NCBI GenBank assembly: GCA_020740775.1
Contig: JAHEWK010000004.1
Coordinates: forward strand, 1,364,001-1,428,000
Length of the DNA: 64,000 nucleotides
Reading direction: 5' to 3'
From: Ilyonectria destructans
Lineage: Eukaryota > Ascomycota > Sordariomycetes > Hypocreales > Nectriaceae
How positions within the stretch are numbered: position 1 is the stretch's first letter; every line of letters starts with the position of its first letter. A program made the translations under genes and the position numbers. Shown in pieces: positions 56,686 through 64,000 of this stretch. The notes below the pieces were generated by a model that did no database searches, was not told the origin of the DNA, and saw only the letters and a program-made list of their open reading frames with translations.

Positions 56686-58729
56686 TTAAGCGCCCAATTC
56701 GCTCACGGCGAATGAGGGTGTCGTCGGCTGGAGGGAATAGCCATGAGTCGGGGTCTTAGCCAGCTGAGCCAGGCTTTCTCGCTCAGCCTTCTCGCGTTCG
56801 CGCTGGGCCTTTTCGGACTTGGTAATACGAGGCTTTCTGGTAATTGAGCCTCCTCGGGAACCTGGACCGCCACCACGACCAGATCCAGCTCCACCTCGGG
56901 TCGAGGCTCCGCGGCCACCACCACGGCTTCCTCGGCCGCCACGTCCGCGCTTGACGGGACCATCGTGACTGCGATTTTGTTAGCATTTGAAGAAATGATA
57001 TGGACACCATGAGTGCATACCCAGCTGCAGGCTTCTCTACCTCGGGCACCAGGGGGCCCGAGTAAACAAAGAACCCATCACGGCTAGCCGCCGCCTGAGC
57101 CTCCCAAAGGAGCTCAGAATCATCCACAAAGTCATCGTCAACGTCGTATTGGTCCTCTTTGAAATTGCGCTTCTTCTTCGGTTTGGCTTGGGCGTCAGGA
57201 CCGCTGGTGCCACCATTGTCCCCATTTTCGGGGTTGCTGCCCTCGGCATCGGACAAGTCCACCGACATCTCGTCGCCGGATTCACGACCAGACTCGACCT
57301 TCTCCAAAGAAGCAGCGGCAGCGGCAATTCGAGCCTTTCGGTCACGGTTGGCGGCCAAGCGGGGATGCAGCGCGTCCCATCCATAGCGGTCTTCCGCCAT
57401 ACGCATGAAATTTACATACTTGTTCGTCTCTCCTGCTTGAATTGGAATGGTGAGGACAATGGTCGGTGTTTGTAGTTCCTCGCCGGGTTTGGCCCTCCCA
57501 AAGTCGAGAATAGATCGTCCCTCGCTTTCCTGGAGGTCATCGAGGTTGTCCGTCTTGGGAGTCGAGACACCCGTGTGAGGCTTCTGCTTAGGTGACACCT
57601 TCTTGATGGGCCCGTTGGAGATTGTGGTAAAATTCGACTCCTTAATAACAGGCCGCTGCACAGGAGGTGGAGGCGGGGGTGGGTTCTTGGCAACCTCCGG
57701 GGCCAGAGACCGCGATGATGGTGTTGGGGTTGACACTCCTCGAGCGTGGTTGGAAGGTGAAGGTGGCAGCGAAGGCTCCTGGGGCTGGAATCGAGGCTGG
57801 GTCGAGGCAGGCTGGTACGTGGTGTGCGTGTGGTTAGGTGACGAAGTCGGAGGGGCTGAGGGCTCGAGCAAGCTAGCAATGGTGGGGGAGCGGTTCGGCA
57901 TCTGAGTTGGAGCTCTGGGAGAACCAGAAGCAGATCCATAGGGGTTGTGAGAGACCATTGACTCGCGGACGGGGTCGATCTTGCCACGAATAGGATCGTA
58001 GCTCTGGCCGCTTGTGCGCACAGGGACGACAGAGGTAGTGGGCGGCGAAGACTGTGGCGGTGGCTGAGGAGGGTCGGAGTTCAATATATTTTGCATCGAC
58101 CCCGGATAATGTTCGCGTTTGGGAATCTTGGGAGAGTAGCGCTGATCGGGCTGATGGGAATGCTGCTGCTGCTGCTGCTGCTGCTGTGGTTGGGCGGGTG
58201 ATGAGGCGGTCATGTTGGAGACGTCCGAGACACGTGGCTGACGCGAGGCAATGGCGGCGAGGTTCTTCGAGTCTGAGGGTACATCAGTGTCGGTATCGGT
58301 GGCGAGAGCGATCTTGCGCTTTCGTTGGATAGGTTGGATATTGGAGTCGCGAGACTTTCGGGGTTTGCGAGTAGCCTTGGGGGCGTCAGAGCCGTCAGCG
58401 TTCTTGGGCTTCACCACAGAGCCCGGCTTGCGGCCAGGCTTCTTTCGTGGCACGCCGGCAGCCGTCAGCTGCACCCATTCGTTGTTGACCAAGCCATATC
58501 TTCTGAGAGGGCCTGTAGCAGGTTGGGGTGGCATTGGCGGCGGCGCCGGCTGGCCGGCTTGCTGCTTGTTGTCGTGGCCGACGACAATCTCCTCCATATC
58601 GTTACGGGTGCGGCTACCTGGTTGCCGCGACGGAGAGCCTGGTTCTGAAAGAGACCCTGAGGGTGGCGACGAGAGCTCACCAGCGGATGAGTCGTATCGC
58701 GACATGGACGTGTCGCCAGTCGCGGTCAT
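56686..58729 (-). CDS. HIR histone-chaperone subunit Hpc2 / ubinuclein homolog
   Basis: Exons 57021-58729 and 56686-56968 (52-base intron) give 663 residues. The start is the first in-frame ATG; a later one at 58705 is also possible. Most of the protein is Ser/Pro/Gln-rich and disordered, with AT-hook-like KKPGRKPGSVVKPK near 115 and eight consecutive Gln (CTG tract 58163-58186). The Hpc2-related (HUN) domain at about 512-560 contains NFKEDQYDVDDDFVDDSELLWE and DGFFVYSGPLVPE. That is the region contacting Hira/Hir1-Hir2 and H3-H4. The intron shifts the frame so that the tail reads GRGGRGSRGGGRG..., an RGG-like basic stretch, and then an Arg/Glu/Lys helix. The HIR complex deposits histones outside S phase. 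The splice form is chosen because only this join keeps the Arg/Gly tail and ends at a stop 3' of a long open frame. Confidence 0.88.
58163..58186. repeat. (CTG)8 microsatellite encoding polyglutamine in the Hpc2 gene
   Basis: Eight perfect CTG triplets on the plus strand read as CAG on the coding strand and give a run of eight Gln. The tract is inside the disordered part of the protein. Confidence 0.9.
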
Positions 58730-61700
58730 ACCGAGGCAGGGAATGATCCCAGGGTGGTCCCTTAATGCACCAAGGCGCGAAGGTGCCAATGCTCCGTCCG
58801 ATGGGAGACTAGCGCGTGAGAGATGACTCGCCGGGTGCGGAAACAGGATTCATGAGCAGCGGGCGAGAAGAAATAGAATGATTCGGTGCGCAGGATAGGC
58901 GGCAGTAATTCACACCCGAGTTCGATGTTGTATGAGTGGGCGATGTGTGATGAGTGATTGGTGGTTGGCGGTTGGTGGGCGCGGCGCAGACAAGGAAGGT
59001 GCGCTGCTGCAATTACAATACCTGGGGAAGGTACACAGCGCTGCACAATTGCCTTGGTCAGGTACCAAGTACAGTAGGCGAGTGGATGGCGGGCTGCGCG
59101 GCCGGGAACGTCGGCGGGCTGTGAGTGGCCAGAAAGCGGGACTGGTGAATGGTGGAGCTGCGACTCTGAATAGCCTCACGACGCTGCGTCAGGCGACGAC
59201 AACGGCGGTCGAGCAGGTTGCGAGGGCGAAAAAACGGCCCGGATGCGGGGGCCGGACACTTTCGAGGGCAGCGGTAGGCACTGCAGCTCCGGGCACAGCG
59301 AATGGTGGTAATTTAGTGATGGTTCGGATGCGAAACGGATGCCGAATTGATGGATTCGACGAAATGCGGCCAGTTTACGCACGATGGTTGTTGAAGAAAA
59401 AGGCGGGTGGGAGAGGTTGAGAGGGAGAGGGAAAAAGGGAAAAGGGAAAGGAAATGGGAGATGGGGATGGCTACGTTTTTTTTCGGGACGACAACATTTC
59501 TTATTTTCTGGCGGGAAGGAGAAAAACGGGGCAAGCCAGCAGCAGGCAAAGCAGCAAGCTGGTGCTGCTACATGCTGCTGCGCGCGCACGACACCGGCAC
59601 GAGGAAACGAGAGGGGGGCCGGACCAGCATCATTCTGGCAATGGGAAATTTTATTATTAAACGCGAATTAAACATCGGCCTCGGCCATCTGGGGCGGGTG
59701 GAAGGTCATCAGCCAAGGATCAGATGTGGATGTGGAAGTGGGAAGGGGGAGGAGGAGGGGCGGAGGGAACGAGACTACTTCGTACACGACGCTACGACCA
59801 GTACGCAACAACGCCATGGCGGCCTCAGACCAGACCGCCGGTCACAGTTGATACGGTATCAGATGGGCCGCACGGATTGGGGAAGGAGGATGGGAGGGGG
59901 GCGGGCGGACCGGGGGGGTGTTGGTCAAGTGTCCGAAGTATGGCAACAACAAGACGAGAAAGCGAGAGATATTGGGGGACAGCCGGGTTTAGCGGGAGCG
60001 GCTTTGTCGGCTGGCAATGGATAAACCCAAGGGAAACCGTGTGAGAGTGGCCGAGAAGCACGGACAGGACCAGAGTACAAACACCAGACATCCGAATCGA
60101 GGCCGGATTCCCAAGGCCAACACGACATAGTGAGCGCTGAGCTCCAAGCTCCGAGCCCCAAGCGGCAACGTGCAACATACAGTAGCTACCCGGTCCTGCG
60201 AGCGAGGGTGCGTCGGAGCGCGGGTGAGTGAATAAGCGTGGGGAGCGGGCCAAGAATAACAGAAGAAAGGGTACGTACCACCTCCAGCGTACTTCTGGCC
60301 CAGCTGCCCGCGAGCCAGGTTCGGTACCTGTCTGGTGATGGCCCCCTTCAAGCGTGCCGTCAGCCAGAGGAACCCACCCCGGGGCGAATCCCCCGGTCCT
60401 CCCTGGGCGTCCTTGTGCTTCCTCGTCTGGTTCCGTGAACGTTGAACCAAGCTTAGGCGCGGCATGCCGACAGGGATCTAGCGTGCTGGGCCGACAAGCG
60501 CGGCTGCAGCCAGGGCCAAGCCAGGTCCAGCCACAATGTCTTTTTTCGGGAACCCCATGTGGCTGTGGCTATACGTACTCGCTGTGATCAATTGCAATGA
60601 TCGAGACACCACGCTTTCGTCTGTCGCAAAATTAAATGCAGTGGTCGCCGTATTGGGTTGCTGTTACCGTTGTTGTTTTAATCGTTCTCGCGCAAGTGAT
60701 ATCCCATCCACGTCCCCGATCGGGTGTTGTTTCCCGCGCCGTCGTCCAACGTTTGTGTGATCGTCAGGTGTCCCTTGCTGACTGACCCTGTCGTGCAGGG
60801 GGACCTAGCGCTGGGCCAGAGCACATGTCGGCATTTGTTACTCAGCGAATGGGTAATGAGCAACTCTGTCCGCCCATTTTGTGACAAGTTGGTACCAATC
60901 TGATTTCCGATAAAAGCCCAAGTTGGGGTTACTGCACTGTGAAAGCACATGTCACCAGTGCCACAGTAACAAGTCGGAATTATCTACCAATCCCATACTC
61001 TAATTCCAACACGCGCTAGGCTCACTCTCCCCAATGCTCAAGACACCTCAGCTTCGCGCAGTTCCATCAAGGGGGGACCAAAGGTCCTCTGTGAGACCCC
61101 GTGAATAATTGCGCTGAGGGAGAGTGGAACAAATACTACCAGAGGCATTCGGCTGTCTGACTCTGCTTCAGCACAGCTGGTTTGTAGGCCTATTGTTGGA
61201 TGTCTTGTTTTTACCGACCCCCTGGACGCGGAGTACAGGGTACGTATCAGTGAAAACCCCTGTGGCGTTCTGTTTCTGGAACTCCGGGTTGAAGAGGGGG
61301 ATCGATCGGCGCTAATGCACCCAGCACCCCAATTAACCTGTGGCGGTGCAAGACGCTTCAGCCCCGGGAATTGCTTTTAACGGACCCTGAATGGAGCAAA
61401 GAGGCGCGGAGTAAACAGGGGAGGAATTCAAATGGATAAACCAATTAATCAAGAGCACAATTCATTTACATTGCATCACCTTAGTTTTCTGCGGTGGAAT
61501 AAATAGCATTGATTTCTCTGTGCTGCGATATCTCATATCCTTTCCATAGAAAAGCCGACAAAATCCCGCGGCCAGGTTTCAGGAATGCATTCCACCAAGA
61601 AGCATTGATTGCCTAAGCAAAGCCCGCATTTAATCGTCTCATATCGGTCGACATTGACGAATAATGATGCAAATCGTATCCGCCATCCCACAATAGGAAG

Positions 61701-61986
61701 CTGACTAGTCAATTCGATATTCACTCGCCCAGAAACCATCGCCGCTGCGTCGTCATATCTGCCAGTGACGGAACTGCTCGCTTCGAGACTCTTCTTTTGG
61801 AGGCCCTCCGTATTACACGTGGCGGGTGCAAGGCGATGCCGGGCGGATATGTCCGTCGCGGCCGCTGGAAAAGGTGGGGTCATGCTGAACCGTGCCCCAC
61901 CCTGGATTTTCTCCGCGCCTCCACTGAAAAGAGACCGTGACTCTGCCATCGAGACGTCGTCACTGTGACGAAAGCACCACGCCGCC
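58730..61986. other. Gene-poor 3.3 kb divergent region, Hpc2 / RPAP1-like
   Basis: No gene is recognised. Open frames at 59176-60465 on both strands are low complexity (Arg/Gly/Pro or Phe/Pro-rich) and contradict one another. A gtac-centred palindrome ggtacgtacc lies near 60270. The length and G/A-rich plus-strand tracts around 59400-59460 suggest a long Hpc2 leader or an unstudied RNA, but nothing is demonstrated. Confidence 0.5.
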
Positions 61987-63240
61987 ATGGATCCGTCACT
62001 TCTCATCGGAGATATCGTGGAGCGCGACGCTGGCGAAAAGAAGCCGGTCGAGTTCACCGACCACCCCATATCGTCAACCGGATTCCCGCAGCACAAACGG
62101 CGGTGGAGGTCTTCGGCCTTCAAGCAGCAGCGCGCCGCGCAAGCGGCCGGTGAGGAACCTGCAGCTCGACCCAGGCCGCAGAGGCAGGCCGCAGCGAACA
62201 ACGTTCAAGATGCTTCTCAACCGGGAGAGTTCGAGGCGGTCGAGAGGAACCGCATCGACCGTGAAAATCGTCAGAAGCTCGCCAGCATGAGCCCTGCCGA
62301 GATCGCCCAGGCGCAAGAGGACATCATGAGCGGCTTGAATCCTGCTCTGATCCAGAAGCTGCTCCAACGTGCTAATATTGAAGAAACCTCTGGTCCTTCT
62401 CCGTTCGACCCACCACCCTCCGAGGTTCCCGAAGTATCACAGCCCCCGCCTGAAATCAAGGTTGTCGATACCTCGAAGCCAGATACCCCGAAAGTTGAGG
62501 CGCAAGATTCTCAACCGGCAGAACCAGCTGAAGAGAGCACTACCTCGTCCAAGAAGATCGCAGACAACTACGACGAAGACCAAGCGCCATCTCAGATACC
62601 CCCAGATCTGTTCCCGATTACCGATCTACCCAAGTCAACGCACTTCCCGGTGCCCCCATCCCTACCCGACCTCGATCCCTCCGATCCAAACTTCCTAGCT
62701 ACCCTTCACGAGAAATACTTTCCCAACCTCCCGGCCGACCCAAGCAAACTTGCCTGGATGGCACCGATCCCGACCAAGGATAGCCCAGCGGATAAGGACT
62801 CCCCGTATTATCCACACCCTGAGATTACAATCTCGGCATTGAGATTCGACTTCTCGGGCCGGTTCCTGTCTCCACGGGTCAGCCGATCCATCCCGTCATC
62901 CAAAGGCTTGCACCACCACGGAGAGGCCCCAGAGGCTGCGGGATACACCGTCGCAGAGCTTGCGCACCTGGCCCGGAGTGCAGTGGCGGCCCAGCGATGC
63001 ATGGCGTATCAGACGTTGGGAAGGATCCTCTATCGCCTGGGACATGGCGAGTGGGGCAAGACTGTAGATGACCCCATTGCCATGGGTGTGTGGAGTTCGG
63101 TCAAGAAGGGACGGGTTCTAGAGAGTCTAACAGAGGCCGCCATGAACGAAGGTGGGCACAGAGGTAGTCGTGCATTTGCAACCGAAGCTCTGTGGCTGTT
63201 TGAAAAGGGGGGCTGGAAAGAGAAATTCAAGGGACGGTAA
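61987..63240 (+). CDS. RNA polymerase II assembly factor, RPAP1/Rba50 type
   Basis: A single exon encodes 417 residues, close to budding yeast Rba50. The RPAP1 N-terminal domain at about 79-121 has EFEAVERNRIDRENRQKLASMSPAEIAQAQEDI. The middle is Pro/Ser/Glu-rich and probably disordered. A WMAPIPT motif precedes ISALRFDFSGRFLSPR (about 285-297), the C-terminal RPAP1 signature, and a helical end follows. The family links RNA polymerase II subunits to the assembly machinery and is needed for nuclear import of the enzyme. The ATG at 61987 has an excellent context (gccgccatgg) and opens directly on the conserved SLLIGDIVERD. No intron is needed. Confidence 0.92.
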   Translation: MDPSLLIGDIVERDAGEKKPVEFTDHPISSTGFPQHKRRWRSSAFKQQRAAQAAGEEPAARPRPQRQAAANNVQDASQPGEFEAVERNRIDRENRQKLASMSPAEIAQAQEDIMSGLNPALIQKLLQRANIEETSGPSPFDPPPSEVPEVSQPPPEIKVVDTSKPDTPKVEAQDSQPAEPAEESTTSSKKIADNYDEDQAPSQIPPDLFPITDLPKSTHFPVPPSLPDLDPSDPNFLATLHEKYFPNLPADPSKLAWMAPIPTKDSPADKDSPYYPHPEITISALRFDFSGRFLSPRVSRSIPSSKGLHHHGEAPEAAGYTVAELAHLARSAVAAQRCMAYQTLGRILYRLGHGEWGKTVDDPIAMGVWSSVKKGRVLESLTEAAMNEGGHRGSRAFATEALWLFEKGGWKEKFKGR

Positions 63241-64000
63241 AGAGGTGATCATGCGCACAGGGGTATAATGACAATGATAGATTCCCTGTATGTTATCCAC
63301 AACCGGCTGTAACATTATGACAAAAGGCCGACTGTCACTGCTGGGTTTGCTAATTGGCGACCTTGGTCATGGGCGCTCATCACGCTAGCAACAACCGAGC
63401 GAGAAGCTGAGCCATAGTCACCACCATTAAGCGTGTGATTGGGACTGAGGCGAGCCACAAGAGCGACACGATGAATGAACAATTCCCATAGGAACCCGGT
63501 GGCGCCTGTTGGTTTAAGCAGAACTGCTGCAGTCGGTGTAGCCCAGCTGCAACGGTCTTAGAATGGCAATGGCGGTTGGATGGCGTTGGGCGTGCCACGT
63601 AGCAGACTGGCACCTGAATCCGAACACAATGAAAGTCCCCAGCGTCGTGTACGGAGAGACGGACGAGCTAGGTGAGCTGGATGAGCTGGCGGGGTGGCAT
63701 CGCAGTCAGCCTGTAAACAGTTGGTATTCGGCTCTGAGAGGCCCCTCCACCAGTGATTGTTTCCCCACAGAATTAGGAGGCCGCTGCCAACAGACTACAG
63801 CACATTAACACGGGCAGATAGTCCAATAGGATAGATCAATGGTCAGATGATGTCTGATAAGCTGGAATCCGCCGGGCGCAAATCACTGTGAGTCTGACCG
63901 CTCTCCGTCATGTCAGCTCTGACATGTGTCCCAAGGGAGATCAGATACGATTCAGCACCAGAAAGAGGGGGAGAAGAAGTAGTAGTTCGGCGCACAAGGT
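63241..64000. other. Spacer at the right edge
   Basis: I see no gene in the last 760 bases. A short frame at 63380-63613 on the minus strand lacks features. Confidence 0.6.

Noticed and set aside
59176..60465. Genes in the Hpc2-RPAP1 gap
   Set aside because: Several overlapping frames on both strands have homopolymeric composition and no splice-supported structure or domain.

Overview
The window is nuclear DNA of a filamentous ascomycete. Genes are split by many short introns (about 44-170 bases, GT...AG, often with a CTAAC- or CTGAC-like branch point). Coding regions are GC-rich, spacers are rich in pyrimidine tracts, and several proteins belong to Pezizomycotina-type families (ApsB/Pcp1, YccV-bearing F-box protein, Q/P-rich metacaspase). 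The gene style fits a Sordariomycete; species cannot be fixed from the sequence alone.

Layout: 1-2606 spacer and long leader; 2607-4868 metacaspase (+); 5578-9812 spindle-pole-body coiled-coil protein (-); 10425-12450 F-box/YccV protein (+), divergent from it; 12837-14512 UCH37/BAP1-type deubiquitinase (-); 15690-19579 nuclear-pore membrane protein Pom152 (+); 19851-23229 Utp22 (-); 24313-25122 VOC/glyoxalase-fold protein (+); 26459-28163 mitochondrial succinyl-CoA:3-ketoacid CoA-transferase (+); 28778-30267 unknown protein (+); 30268-34406 gene-poor; 34407-35359 PP28/PDAP1 (+); 36523-38417 Rrp14/SURF6 (+); 39550-40826 Vps74/GOLPH3 (-); 40827-43756 gene-poor with poly(A), tRNA-like and GT-rich stretches; 43757-44791 two-pass membrane protein (-); 45321-48543 mitochondrial IF-2 (+); 48946-50145 Tsr3 (-); 50489-50851 possible small gene (-); 51299-52750 broken class-3 lipase-like gene (-); 53658-55789 GGA clathrin adaptor (+); 56686-58729 Hpc2/ubinuclein HIR subunit (-); 58730-61986 gene-poor; 61987-63240 RPAP1/Rba50-like (+).

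Almost everything recognisable is housekeeping: ribosome biogenesis (Utp22, Rrp14, Tsr3), Golgi traffic (Vps74, GGA), nuclear pore and spindle pole (Pom152, Pcp1), ubiquitin system (F-box protein, UCH), mitochondrial function (SCOT, IF-2), chromatin and RNA polymerase II assembly (Hpc2, RPAP1). These genes are not co-transcribed and do not form a pathway cluster. I found no secondary-metabolite cluster, intact transposon, CRISPR array or clear new system. The most notable items are a lipase-like gene with three separate lesions, a 514-base metacaspase intron holding a strong hairpin, a poly(A)-ended and tRNA-like stretch near 42.3-43.1 kb, and a few unrecognised proteins. All exon joins below were worked out by hand from reading frames and splice consensus; no alignment or expression data were available.
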